From: JBGTGG01 sp964398945
Lineage (GTDB): Bacteria > Bacteroidota > Bacteroidia > Cytophagales > Cyclobacteriaceae
Length of the DNA stretch: 64,000 nt
Direction of reading: 5' to 3'
Assembly (NCBI GenBank): GCA_964398945.1
Contig: CAYNOT010000007.1
Location: 1-64,000, forward strand
Part shown: positions 43,576 to 52,583 of the stretch, piece after piece
Layout: each line of letters opens with the position of its first letter
Position numbering within the stretch: the first letter of the stretch is position 1
The notes under the pieces: generated by a model
Databases searched by the model: none
What the model was told of the DNA's origin: nothing
Seen by the model: only the letters and a program-made list of their open reading frames with translations
Position numbers and translations under genes: made by a program

Positions 43576-46092
43576 GTGTCATTGAAAAATTTCAAGAAAG
43601 TATTTTTTTATCTTCTACTAGCGATTGGCGTATTGCTGATCGCTTCAGTGGGTTCTGTTTTTCTCTTTAAAGACAAAATCATCCAGCAATTTATCCGGGA
43701 GGCAAACAAACAACTTGCTACCCCTGTAAAAATCGGCAACATTGATGTTTCACTTTTTGAGGATTTTCCGCACCTCTCTATTGTATTCAAAGATGTTTAC
43801 ATTGAAGACAGCCATCCGGAACAATACCCGTTGTTTACAGCAGCTTCCCTCTCCTTTCGGTTAAATCCGGTGGAAGCGTATAACGGCACATACATTATCA
43901 CGGGATTAAAAATTCAGGATAGCGAAACCAACTTAAAAATCAACAGCAAGGGGGAAAACAATTACACTGTTTCAAAAGAATCGACCGGTGGCGCAGGGGT
44001 TAGTTTTGATTTGCAAAATGTAAAATTACAAAACACACGGGTGCGCTATGCGAGCATCCCCGACAACCAGGAATATATTTTTGATAGTGAGGGCTTGCGC
44101 GCTTCAATCAATACCCGCAACGATATTTATACCATTGGCGCAGCAGGCGACATCCTGATAGAAAAATTAAAAGTAAACTCAAATTCATTTCTCCATGGGA
44201 AAAAATTTGTGGTGGATGCTGACCTTGTCTACGATGACATCAACAAAGAACTTACCATTAAACCTTCTGACCTGAAACTCAAAAGCTCGCATTTTGATGT
44301 GGAAGGAAATTACAAATGGAAGGAAAAAAGCAACATCGAATTGTCAGTGGTTGGAAAAAACGCAAACATTCAATCCTTGTTAACGCTTTTGCCGGAATCT
44401 TCGTCTTCAAGCCTGGAAAAATACAAAAGCAAAGGCGAGGTATATTTTAATGCAAAACTGAAAGGCGAAATCAGCGAAGGCAAAAGCCCATCCCTTTCCG
44501 TTGATTTCGGGTTCAATGATGCAACACTTTTCCATCCGGGCTATAAGGCAGAAATCACCAACGCAAAAATGACAGGAACCTTTTACAGTCAACAGGTTTT
44601 GGATGAGCGCCACGCTACTTTAGCACTTAAGAATGTAGAGGGAAAGCTAAATGGCGAATTGTTCCGGGCCAATTTGTCGATTGTGAATTTTAAAGACTCG
44701 GATGTTTTGCTCGATTTCAAAGGAAAACTTGACGCAGCTTCCGTTGCCAGTTTTTACCCGATTGAAAACCTGAAAAATGTAAGCGGGACCCTGTTGACGG
44801 ATATTGCTTTCGATGGAAGGCTCTCGTGGTTGAAAACAAAAGCTACCGCACAGCGTGCCTCCACCCGCGGTTCCATTGAACTTCAGAATATTAATTTTTT
44901 ATATGGAAAAGAAGAGACCCCGGTTAAAAACTTAATGGGCACATTGCAATTCAACAACAACGACCTTGCCCTCAGCAATGTGTCGGCCATACTAGGCAAT
45001 AGCGATTTCCTTCTGAACGGGTTCTTCAAAAACATCATTACTTTTCTTTTGTTTGAAAACCAACCGATCGGCATCGAGACCGACCTGAAATCAAACTTCC
45101 TTGACCTCGACCAGCTTTTCGCATTGGGATTTGGAAAAGCCAGTTCGAACAACACAAAAGATACACCTGAATATGAATTCGGTATCTCACGCAATGTCTT
45201 CCTTAACTTCAATTGCAACGTAAATGCGATGCGTTACAAACGCTTTTATGCCACCAGGATGAAAGGTGATCTGTTGGTGAAAAACCAAATGGCCGTTTCA
45301 CGCGGCATCACTTTACAAACCATGGGGGGTGGATTAAACCTCTCCGGAATTGTGGACGCCAAAAACCCAAAAGCGATTGATGTTGTTTCTTCTTTCAACT
45401 TAAAGGGCATCCACCTCGATAGTGTTTTTTATGTGTTTGAAAATTTCAAGCAGGATTTCATTATGGACAAACACTTAAAGGGAAGCACCGATGCAACGGT
45501 TACGCTGGAGATGGTTTTACACCCCAGCCTTCGTTTGTTTCAGGAAACACTCATTGCCGATATCAGCGCTTCTATTAAAAATGGGCAACTCAACAATTTT
45601 GAGCCCATGCAAAAACTCAACAAGTATTTGGATGATGACGGCTTGAGCAAAATCCGTTTCTCCGAATTGAAAAACGACATCCACATTGAAAACAAAACCA
45701 TTTACATCCCGCAGATGGAAATCAGAACCAATGTGACCAGTTTGAAATTGAGTGGCACCCATACGTTCGACCAGCGAATCGATTACCACATCGTTGCCCC
45801 GTTAAGAAATCGAAAAAAGATCAAAGAGGCCGATGCGGAGGGTGCATTTGAAGAAGACCCTACCGGGGCAAAAATCTATCTAAAAATTACGGGCACTACA
45901 GATAATTATCGCATAAGCTACGATACCGATGCGGTGAAGAAAAAAATTGTGACTGAATTGAAAAACGAAGTACAGGAGTTAAAAGATGCTTTCAAGAATA
46001 AAGGCGCCAAGAAAAAGAAAGAACTGGAGCTGGAAGAAGATGAGTATTTCGAATGGGGGGTTGAACCGGATAGTACGAAGAGGAAGAATTAG
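43576..46092 (+). CDS. AsmA-family protein
   Basis: An 838-residue protein with an N-terminal membrane helix (about 8-27) and a long repeating-beta-strand body. The opening FIREANKQLATPVKIGNIDVSLFEDFPHLSI is typical of AsmA proteins, which form bridge-like lipid-transport structures between membranes. The C-terminal AsmA_2-like region (about 560-770) is followed by an acidic and lysine-rich tail. GTG start. Likely role in outer-membrane lipid homeostasis (inferred from family). Confidence 0.85.
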   Translation: MSLKNFKKVFFYLLLAIGVLLIASVGSVFLFKDKIIQQFIREANKQLATPVKIGNIDVSLFEDFPHLSIVFKDVYIEDSHPEQYPLFTAASLSFRLNPVEAYNGTYIITGLKIQDSETNLKINSKGENNYTVSKESTGGAGVSFDLQNVKLQNTRVRYASIPDNQEYIFDSEGLRASINTRNDIYTIGAAGDILIEKLKVNSNSFLHGKKFVVDADLVYDDINKELTIKPSDLKLKSSHFDVEGNYKWKEKSNIELSVVGKNANIQSLLTLLPESSSSSLEKYKSKGEVYFNAKLKGEISEGKSPSLSVDFGFNDATLFHPGYKAEITNAKMTGTFYSQQVLDERHATLALKNVEGKLNGELFRANLSIVNFKDSDVLLDFKGKLDAASVASFYPIENLKNVSGTLLTDIAFDGRLSWLKTKATAQRASTRGSIELQNINFLYGKEETPVKNLMGTLQFNNNDLALSNVSAILGNSDFLLNGFFKNIITFLLFENQPIGIETDLKSNFLDLDQLFALGFGKASSNNTKDTPEYEFGISRNVFLNFNCNVNAMRYKRFYATRMKGDLLVKNQMAVSRGITLQTMGGGLNLSGIVDAKNPKAIDVVSSFNLKGIHLDSVFYVFENFKQDFIMDKHLKGSTDATVTLEMVLHPSLRLFQETLIADISASIKNGQLNNFEPMQKLNKYLDDDGLSKIRFSELKNDIHIENKTIYIPQMEIRTNVTSLKLSGTHTFDQRIDYHIVAPLRNRKKIKEADAEGAFEEDPTGAKIYLKITGTTDNYRISYDTDAVKKKIVTELKNEVQELKDAFKNKGAKKKKELELEEDEYFEWGVEPDSTKRKN

Positions 46093-46095
46093 ATT

Positions 46096-46123
46096 TTAGA
46101 CGTAAGATGTAAGATTTAAGACT
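46096..46123. repeat. Heptanucleotide array between genes
   Basis: TTAGACG, TAAGATG, TAAGATT, TAAGACT in exact register, filling the space between the stop of the AsmA-like gene and the stop of the convergent gene. Confidence 0.65.
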
Positions 46124-46717
46124 TTAAATTTGAACTTTCTCCTTTTGATGCTTTAACTCGTAGCTCTTCATCCTCAAAGCGCTTAAGAAAGAGTCCGCAA
46201 TTTTACTTTGTTTAACAAATCCTGGAAACTCGCCATAAAGAGCTCTACAGTTAATGAATACTTCTTTTTCCCTAATAAATATGCTAATTCTACTGTGCGT
46301 TCCAAAAAATCGAAAAAAATCTGCTTGCACAAAATCATTGCTCCATGTTCTCACCGACCAATCCAAACCAACGCCAACATTTTTGATGACTTCCAAAACC
46401 TGATCTTTTTCCAAATCAATTGATTGTCTCTCTATTTTAAGTTTCTCTCGTTGTACTAAAAATAGAAATCCCATGAGCATTAAGTTAATTATTGTCACAA
46501 CCGCAGTATCACTATTGATTAATACAGTATTGGATTGTGTAGGCGGGGTTTGAATCCAAGGTACTATAATTACCAAAACATTAATTAGACCAAACATAAG
46601 AACAATCATATAGTGAGCAATAAAATCCAAGGGATTAAGGATAATCCGTTTTTTCTCAATCATCTTATTTCTCTTTTGCTCTAGCGTCATAAAGCCAACA
46701 TCCAGATTATCAATCAA
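46124..46717 (-). CDS. Hypothetical two-helix membrane protein
   Basis: A 197-residue protein with two membrane helices (about 32-52 and 70-88) and a cytoplasmic C-terminal half of unknown fold (KNVGVGLDWSVRTWSNDFVQ). No family recognised. Overlaps the start-proximal DUF2461 gene by eight bases, so translation is probably coupled. Convergent with the AsmA-like gene. Confidence 0.68.
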   Translation of the reverse strand: MIDNLDVGFMTLEQKRNKMIEKKRIILNPLDFIAHYMIVLMFGLINVLVIIVPWIQTPPTQSNTVLINSDTAVVTIINLMLMGFLFLVQREKLKIERQSIDLEKDQVLEVIKNVGVGLDWSVRTWSNDFVQADFFRFFGTHSRISIFIREKEVFINCRALYGEFPGFVKQSKIADSFLSALRMKSYELKHQKEKVQI

Positions 46718-47372
46718 TCGCTTCGCTCAAATAATCATTCAAGGGTTTAAGAACTTTATACGTATCAACTACACTTTTTAAAAAGTTTTTATCCATCACT
46801 TCTTTGTCGGTGAAGTAGTGGCTCACGATAAAACTTTTGTGCTTTAGCAATTCCAGTTGGGGATGGTCTTTCGGATATCCCTTCGGTGCTGTTTTCAATT
46901 TATCGAAATCATCAAAAGCACCGAATGTCTTTTTAAATTTTGTGTTGTTTAAAATCGCCTGAAGTTTCTTCGGATTGTAGTCAATCTCTTGTCGCACTTT
47001 GGCGAGGATGTCATTGGGTGGCACATACAATCCACCGGCCACAAAACTTTTATTGCCCGCCTCAATGTGCAGATAATACCCGGGCGCTTGCATCAACTTG
47101 CCTCCACCAGAAAAGGTGGCGCCCATATTCGTTTTGTACGGGCTTTTATCTTTACTGAAACGTACATCACGGTAAATCCGAAAGGTTAGTTTCTTTGGGT
47201 TTAATCCCGCAAGCGAACCATCAACCAAGACCATCTTCTCCAGCAACACCGCAACAAACGCATCAAAATTTTCCTTTGCTGTTAAATACTTGGGCTTGTT
47301 CTTTTCAAACCACTCACGGTCGTTGTTTTTGGAAAGGTTTTTTAAGAAGGAGAGTATAAGTTTAAAGTCCAT
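46710..47372 (-). CDS. DUF2461 (TIGR02453) family protein
   Basis: A 220-residue protein with the family hallmarks LKNLSKNNDREWFEKNKPKYL at the N-terminus, RIYRDVRFSKDKSPYKTN and GYYLHIEAGNKSFVAGGLY. The family is widespread and conserved but its biochemical function is not established. Followed in its operon by a two-helix membrane protein. Confidence 0.9.
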   Translation of the reverse strand: MDFKLILSFLKNLSKNNDREWFEKNKPKYLTAKENFDAFVAVLLEKMVLVDGSLAGLNPKKLTFRIYRDVRFSKDKSPYKTNMGATFSGGGKLMQAPGYYLHIEAGNKSFVAGGLYVPPNDILAKVRQEIDYNPKKLQAILNNTKFKKTFGAFDDFDKLKTAPKGYPKDHPQLELLKHKSFIVSHYFTDKEVMDKNFLKSVVDTYKVLKPLNDYLSEAID

Positions 47373-47410
47373 GGGTGTTTTTTTGGAAAACTAAATTACA
47401 GAAAAAAAAG

Positions 47411-47515
47411 ATACTGGATACTGGATACTAGATACTGGATACTGGATGCTGGATACTGGATTTTATCTAGTATCCAGCATCTCATTACTCAATACTATTT
47501 ACTAAAGACTATCCA
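47411..47515. repeat. Heptanucleotide array, 7 + 7 units, reaching into murF
   Basis: Seven units of the ATACTGG type (ATACTAG and ATGCTGG variants) are followed after a seven-base gap by CTAGTAT, CCAGCAT, CTCATTA, CTCAATA, CTATTTA, CTAAAGA, CTATCCA in continuous register. The central halves are complementary (GCTGGATACT/AGTATCCAGC). The last units encode the final murF codons and stop. Confidence 0.8.
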
Positions 47516-48782
47516 CAACCGTCTCCAACCCGATCCCCCGTGAAGCCTTTATCAAAATCGTTGCATTCACAATAGGGTTCCTTTTCAGTTCACTGATCAA
47601 CTCTTCCTTTTTCTCAAAATGCTTTGCGAAAGCAAGTTTCTCTTTCGTCTTCTTCACCAGCTTTCCACACAAATACACATCAGCAAAATCGTGGTCCAAA
47701 ATCAATTGGCCGAGTTGTGCGTGCTCATGATCGCTTTCATCTTCCAACTCAAACATATCGCCAAGGATCAACACTTTTCTATCCGCTTTCATTTCTGCCA
47801 ACGAATCAATTGCGACTTTCATCGAGCTTGGATTCGCATTATAAGCATCCAGAATAATAGTGTTTGTCCCTTTTTGTACTACCTGTGATCGCATGTTCTC
47901 TGGTGTATAGTCGGCAATTGCTTTGTTCGCACCAACCGCATTTACACCAAAATATTTTCCAATACACAATGCCGTGGCAATGTTTTCAAAATTGTATTTT
48001 CCTACCAACTTCGTTTCTATCGAATCACCATTCTCAGCTTTTACTTTCACGAAAGGATCTGCCCCTAAAAATTCACAAGCATAGTAATCTCCCGTTGCCG
48101 GATAGAAAACAGGGTTCGTAAACCGTTTCGCCATGTTGGCAAGGATTTCGTTTTGTGAATTGATGAACACGGTTCCATTGTTTGTAATCAAATGTTGATA
48201 CAATTCCGATTTTCCACGGATAATATTTTCAAACCCGCCAAACGTGCCAATGTGTGCTTTGCCAATGTTGGTAATGAAACCATGTGTAGGATTGGCAATC
48301 GAACACAATAAAGCAATCTCGCCCAAATGATTGGCGCCCATTTCCACAATTGCCAATTCAATGGAAACATCAATACTCAACACCGTGAGCGGAACGCCAA
48401 TGTGGTTGTTGAGATTTCCTTTGGTGGCCAGTGTTTTGAATTTTTTGCTCAGCACTGCATTCAATAATTCTTTTGAAGTGGTCTTTCCATTCGATCCCGT
48501 AAGGCCAATGACCGGAATCGTTAACTGGTCACGGTGATGCCTTGCCAACTGCTGAAGCGTTTGCAGAACATCCGGCACAAGAATAGTATGTTCATGAGTG
48601 GCATATCTTTTTTCATCCACCACAGCATAGCGGGCTCCTTTTTCCAACGCTTGCATTGCAAATTCATTCGCATTGAAATTTTCCCCCTTTAATGCAAAAA
48701 ATATAGACCCGGGGATTATTTTCCGTGTATCGGTACAAACACTTCCGGTTTCGAGATACTTTTTATAGAGATTCGCCAGCAT
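47502..48782 (-). CDS. murF: UDP-N-acetylmuramoyl-tripeptide--D-Ala-D-Ala ligase
   Basis: Cytoplasmic Mur ligase adding D-Ala-D-Ala to the peptidoglycan precursor, consuming ATP. The N-terminal UDP-binding domain shows DTRKIIPGSIFFALKGENFN, the ATP loop is LTGSNGKTTSKE, and EMGANHLGEI and DAYNANPSSMK are MurF-specific. At 426 residues it is slightly short but normal for Bacteroidota. The 3' end lies inside a heptanucleotide array. Confidence 0.93.
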   Translation of the reverse strand: MLANLYKKYLETGSVCTDTRKIIPGSIFFALKGENFNANEFAMQALEKGARYAVVDEKRYATHEHTILVPDVLQTLQQLARHHRDQLTIPVIGLTGSNGKTTSKELLNAVLSKKFKTLATKGNLNNHIGVPLTVLSIDVSIELAIVEMGANHLGEIALLCSIANPTHGFITNIGKAHIGTFGGFENIIRGKSELYQHLITNNGTVFINSQNEILANMAKRFTNPVFYPATGDYYACEFLGADPFVKVKAENGDSIETKLVGKYNFENIATALCIGKYFGVNAVGANKAIADYTPENMRSQVVQKGTNTIILDAYNANPSSMKVAIDSLAEMKADRKVLILGDMFELEDESDHEHAQLGQLILDHDFADVYLCGKLVKKTKEKLAFAKHFEKKEELISELKRNPIVNATILIKASRGIGLETVVDSL

Positions 48783-48885
48783 ATTTGAAATTAGAATAAT
48801 TCCGGTAAATGATCATTATCTTTGCAGGCAAGATAACAGCTTGGCTTTGATCAGCGTTATGAAGAATGGAAAAAATGATATTGCT

Positions 48886-48921
48886 GAAAGATTCTTCAGT
48901 GGTTCCTCCTTCTGAATGACG
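48886..48921 (+). repeat. Dispersed element R2, shortened copy
   Basis: GAAAGATTCTTCAGT followed by TTCTGAATGACG: the two ends of the R2 element with its middle deleted. Lies between divergent murF and the FG-GAP gene. Confidence 0.6.
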
Positions 48922-48957
48922 TATTGTGGTTTTATGGATACTCAATTATAATATTGA

Positions 48958-51162
48958 ATGCGGAGTTTACTGGTCATCGCCCTTTTCTTTCCCCCTACTG
49001 GGTTGGCCGCGCAGTTTACCTATACGTTCGACCAATCCATTCCTGTAAAAAATATTGACGGTGAAGATTTATCAATGCCGTGGGCCGGTGGACTCAATGC
49101 TGCACAATACAATACGATTGATTTAAACAATGACGGAAAACAAGATTTGGTTTTATTTGACCGGATGGCGAATAAATTATTGACGTATCTAAATGTTGAA
49201 GATCAATATAAATATGCACCGGAGTATGAGGAATTATTCCCCGAAGGGATAACAAACTGGATCCTCCTTCGCGACTACAATTGCGATGGAAAGAAAGATA
49301 TTTTTACGGGGGATATCCTGGGCATAAAAGTGTATACCAACATAACCGTTCCGGGTGAACCATTGTCATGGGATCGGTTCTTCTTTTTTTCACAGCCCGG
49401 TGAAACGAAAAGCCCGGTGCTCCTAACAAAAGGTTTCTCAGGAAAAGTAAACCTCCAGTTGCAGTTCGATGACCTGCCCAACATTGTAGATATCGATGGT
49501 GATGGCGACCTGGATATCCTGAACGTATGGTTTGTTGGTGCAGGCACAATCGAGTACCATCAGAATTTTAGTATGGAGCGTTACGGCACCTGTGACTCGC
49601 TCGAGTTCGAAAGACAAACCCAACAGTGGGGTGGCTTAACAGAGTGCGAATGCGGAGTGTACGCTTTTAATGGTGCTCCGTGCAATACACCGGGTGGCGG
49701 ACGTATTGAACATGCCGGAGGGAAAGCCTTGTTAACAATGGATATTAACAATGATGGAGTGCAGGACCTCTTGTTTTCCGAAGCCTCGTGTTCCCAAATC
49801 CATCAGTTTATCAACGAAGGAACAAATAGCAATCCCATATTTAATGCTGCCTCGCCCTTTCCGGAAAACGATCCTGCCGATTTTCTAATATTTCCGGCTG
49901 CCTATTATGAAGATGTAGACTTTGACGGTGTGCCTGACCTCATTGCCACACCCAATATTTTCAATAAAGAATATTTAACCGCCAACTTAAAATCCTCCAA
50001 TTGGTTCTATAAAAATTCAGGCACCGCCCAATCCCCATCTTTTTCATTGGTGAAAAATAATTTCCTGCAAGATCAAATGATTGAAGTTGGTGATAATTCA
50101 GTACCGGCATTTGTCGATGCGGATGGTGATGGTGATTACGATATGTTCATCGGGCAAAATTTTGAACAGGGGTATAAAACTTCCATCCATTTATATGAAA
50201 ATATCGGAACACAAACGGCACCTTCCTTTCAACTCGTTACAAAAGATTACGGTGGCATTTCGTTTCTTAACTACTACAACATAAAACCCCAGTTCACAGA
50301 TGTAAATGGAGATGGAAAAACCGATTTTGTTTTTACTGCAACCAGTACGTTAAACAACCAAACCCAACTGCGCTACATTCTTAATAAAAGCCAATCGGGA
50401 TTGGATTTTTCCGGGGAATCAATTTCCACCATTCCATTCGGTTTTACTTATTTTGAAAATATCCACATTACCGATGTCAACAGCGATGGGATTCCTGACC
50501 TGCTGGTGGGCAGAAGCACGGGTGCGTTGGAATATTGGCGCAACACCGGACCGGTCGGTTCCTTTAATTTCGTTTTGGAGAACAACGCGTATTTAAATTT
50601 TGGCCCGAGTGTTTTACGGCAATTTCCGGCTACCTATACCGCTGATCTGGACAATGACGGTAAAATGGACTTGCTTATTTCCAATCAATCAAATGTGCTG
50701 TCCATCATCAGTGATTACCGTGAGTCTGGCAGCGATAAGGCTGTTTCAGATATAATTTTTAATCCGCTTACCGAAACGTACCTGACAAAAAACCTTGGGG
50801 GGCGAATCTGGCCAACGGCTGTTCAATTATTCAGCACGGATAAGCCCGTGATTATTGTTGGGAATACACTCGGTGGTTTGCACCTTTTGGTAAATGAAAA
50901 TAGCGAACCCCTTCCCACCAATCCGCAAGTAATAGTGTATCCGGTTCCGCTGCCTCCAAATGAAACCTTAAAAGTCCGTGCAGACCGGCCGGGCTATTTG
51001 CAGATTGTAAGTGTACTCGGTCAGTCGGTAACGCCATTCTATATTGTTCCTGCCAATCAAGAAGTTTCTATTAACTTGCCGCCATTAGCGGGTGGCATAT
51101 ATTTGGCCAGGATGATTTTTGGAAATATCACCGTTACAAAACGAATTATAATCTCAAAGTAA
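48958..51162 (+). CDS. Secreted FG-GAP/VCBS repeat protein with T9SS sorting domain
   Basis: A 734-residue exported protein (signal peptide MRSLLVIALFFPPTGLAAQ). At least eight DxDxDGxxD calcium loops are visible (DLNNDGKQD, DYNCDGKKD, DIDGDGDLD, DINNDGVQD, DADGDGDYD, DVNGDGKTD, DVNSDGIPD, DLDNDGKMD), indicating a beta-propeller of the integrin-alpha type. The last 85 residues (VYPVPLPPNETLKVRA...GIYLARMIFGNITVTKRIIISK in outline) form a type A T9SS sorting domain. Cell-surface or secreted adhesion-like protein. Confidence 0.92.
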   Translation: MRSLLVIALFFPPTGLAAQFTYTFDQSIPVKNIDGEDLSMPWAGGLNAAQYNTIDLNNDGKQDLVLFDRMANKLLTYLNVEDQYKYAPEYEELFPEGITNWILLRDYNCDGKKDIFTGDILGIKVYTNITVPGEPLSWDRFFFFSQPGETKSPVLLTKGFSGKVNLQLQFDDLPNIVDIDGDGDLDILNVWFVGAGTIEYHQNFSMERYGTCDSLEFERQTQQWGGLTECECGVYAFNGAPCNTPGGGRIEHAGGKALLTMDINNDGVQDLLFSEASCSQIHQFINEGTNSNPIFNAASPFPENDPADFLIFPAAYYEDVDFDGVPDLIATPNIFNKEYLTANLKSSNWFYKNSGTAQSPSFSLVKNNFLQDQMIEVGDNSVPAFVDADGDGDYDMFIGQNFEQGYKTSIHLYENIGTQTAPSFQLVTKDYGGISFLNYYNIKPQFTDVNGDGKTDFVFTATSTLNNQTQLRYILNKSQSGLDFSGESISTIPFGFTYFENIHITDVNSDGIPDLLVGRSTGALEYWRNTGPVGSFNFVLENNAYLNFGPSVLRQFPATYTADLDNDGKMDLLISNQSNVLSIISDYRESGSDKAVSDIIFNPLTETYLTKNLGGRIWPTAVQLFSTDKPVIIVGNTLGGLHLLVNENSEPLPTNPQVIVYPVPLPPNETLKVRADRPGYLQIVSVLGQSVTPFYIVPANQEVSINLPPLAGGIYLARMIFGNITVTKRIIISK

Positions 51163-51819
51163 GTGAATCAATACGCCTTTATTTTCGACATGGATGGAGT
51201 GATTGTCGATAGCAATCCTTTCCATAAAATATCCTTAAAACAATTTTGTTCAAAATATGGATTTGACCTGTCGGAGGACGACCTGATCAAAAAAATTTAT
51301 GGCCGTACCAATAAAGAGTGGATCCCCAATCTTTTTGGAAACCTTCCGAAAGAACAAGTGCAGGCGTATGGTACTGAAAAAGAAGCCCTATACCGTGAGC
51401 TCTATAAAGATGATATTGTTGCACTGGATGGGCTTGAGGATTTTCTGGTCACTGCCCAAAAAGCCGGATACCTGATTGGTATTGGTACCTCAGCCCCACG
51501 CGCCAATGTTGATTTTACCCTTGCCAAAACCAGCTTGGAAAAATACTTCCCGGTAATTTTAGACGAAGCTTTTGTGGATCATGGCAAACCAAACCCTGAA
51601 ATCTACCTGAAAGTAGCAGCGGCATTAAATAAAGACCCCAAGGATTGCATCGTTTTTGAAGATTCGCTTGCTGGCGTTGCTGCCGGGAAAGCGGCAGGGT
51701 GCAAAGTAGTGGGCGTTACCACCACGCATTCGCCTGAAGAATTGGCGGAAACAGATTACATAATTGCCGATTTTTCAGGATTGGATCCCAAAACCCTTGT
51801 GACCAGCCTATTTGGTTGA
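51163..51819 (+). CDS. HAD-superfamily hydrolase (beta-phosphoglucomutase-like)
   Basis: A 218-residue phosphatase or phosphomutase. Motif I FDMDGVIVDSNPFH holds the nucleophile and acid aspartates, motif II is GIGTSAP, motif III is GKPNPEIY with lysine, and motif IV is VFEDSLAGVAAGKAAG. The helical cap at about 16-80 is of the beta-phosphoglucomutase class. GTG start immediately after the preceding stop, so co-transcribed with the FG-GAP gene although unrelated in function. Substrate unknown. Confidence 0.9.
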   Translation: MNQYAFIFDMDGVIVDSNPFHKISLKQFCSKYGFDLSEDDLIKKIYGRTNKEWIPNLFGNLPKEQVQAYGTEKEALYRELYKDDIVALDGLEDFLVTAQKAGYLIGIGTSAPRANVDFTLAKTSLEKYFPVILDEAFVDHGKPNPEIYLKVAAALNKDPKDCIVFEDSLAGVAAGKAAGCKVVGVTTTHSPEELAETDYIIADFSGLDPKTLVTSLFG

Positions 51820-51849
51820 TAACCCTCAATATATTTCTTCTGGTTCGGG

Positions 51850-51881
51850 TTGGATAATTCCCCGTGTTTTGCCGATATTTG
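51850..51881 (+). promoter_or_regulatory. Probable rpmB promoter
   Basis: TTG, 21 bases, GATATTTG (one mismatch to TAnnTTTG), 36 bp before the L28 start. Confidence 0.4.
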
Positions 51882-51916
51882 CACTCCCTTTTCAGGAAGG
51901 GCTAAATTGAGCGAGT

Positions 51917-52156
51917 ATGGCTAGAGTTTGTCAAATAACAGGAAAAAGACCGCAGGTTGGAAACAACGTTTCCCATGCGAACAATAAAACGAAGCGTAGA
52001 TTTTACCCAAATCTTCACAAGAAACGCTTTTATATCCCTGAAGAAGACCGTTGGATTACCCTAAAGGTTTCTTCCAAGGCGATCAAAACCATCAACAAAA
52101 ACGGTATTTCAAAAGTATTGAAAGAAGCCGTTGCAAACGGAAACTTAGTATTATAG
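51917..52156 (+). CDS. rpmB: 50S ribosomal protein L28
   Basis: A 79-residue protein with the L28 signature MARVCQITGKRPQVGNNVSH and NKTKRRFYPNLHKKRFY. First gene of the compact rpmB-rpmG-DUF4295 operon conserved across Bacteroidota, closed by an intrinsic terminator. Confidence 0.97.
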   Translation: MARVCQITGKRPQVGNNVSHANNKTKRRFYPNLHKKRFYIPEEDRWITLKVSSKAIKTINKNGISKVLKEAVANGNLVL

Positions 52157-52160
52157 TATC

Positions 52161-52343
52161 ATGGCAAAGAAAGGAAACCGCGTCCAGGTGATTATGGAGT
52201 GTACCGAGCACAGAGAGTCTGGCATGCCCGGAATGAGCCGTTACATCACCACCAAAAATCGCAAAAACACAACAGAACGTTTGGAATTGAAGAAATACAA
52301 TAACGTTTTGAAAAAAGTTACTGTTCACAAAGAAATTAAGTAA
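52161..52343 (+). CDS. rpmG: 50S ribosomal protein L33
   Basis: A 60-residue L33 (MAKKGNRVQVIMECTEHR, YITTKNRKNTTERLELKKYN). The zinc-binding cysteine pairs of the C+ form are absent, so this is a zinc-independent L33. Four bases after rpmB. Confidence 0.96.
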   Translation: MAKKGNRVQVIMECTEHRESGMPGMSRYITTKNRKNTTERLELKKYNNVLKKVTVHKEIK

Positions 52344-52345
52344 TC

Positions 52346-52501
52346 ATGGCTAAGAAAGTAGTTGCCTCCCTTAAGAAAGTAGACGGAAAAAGCTTTGCAA
52401 AAGTAATTCGTGCCGTTAAGTCTGAAAAGACTGGCGCATACTCTTTCCGTGAAGAAATCGTACCTTCCGAGTTAGTGAAGGATTCATTGGCAAAAGGTTG
52501 A
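52346..52501 (+). CDS. DUF4295 family protein
   Basis: A 51-codon ORF read from the sequence: MAKKVVASLKKVDGKSFAKV, then IRAVKSEKTGAYSFREEIV and a short tail. It starts two bases after rpmG. This basic mini-protein always follows L33 in Bacteroidota as far as I recall, suggesting a ribosome-linked role that is still undefined. Confidence 0.92.
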   Translation: MAKKVVASLKKVDGKSFAKVIRAVKSEKTGAYSFREEIVPSELVKDSLAKG

Positions 52502-52524
52502 TTTTTTGCCAGTCATTAAATCTT

Positions 52525-52549
52525 AAAGTCCCTTCACGGGACTTTTTTT
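52525..52549 (+). terminator. Intrinsic terminator of the rpmB operon
   Basis: AAAGTCCC-TTCAC-GGGACTTT stem-loop followed by a T-run, 23 bases after the DUF4295 stop. It overlaps an in-frame TTG that could extend ftsY, which argues for the later ATG. Confidence 0.9.
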
Positions 52550-52583
52550 GTTAGTTTACAATACTAAAACCACCATCGACCCT

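Noticed and set aside
47411..47515. CRISPR-like array
   Set aside because: Units are seven bases long without spacers, and no cas gene is in the window.
52548..52583. TTG start adding 12 residues to ftsY
   Set aside because: That codon overlaps the T-run of the rpmB-operon terminator, while the ATG at 52584 begins a normal FtsY N-terminus.
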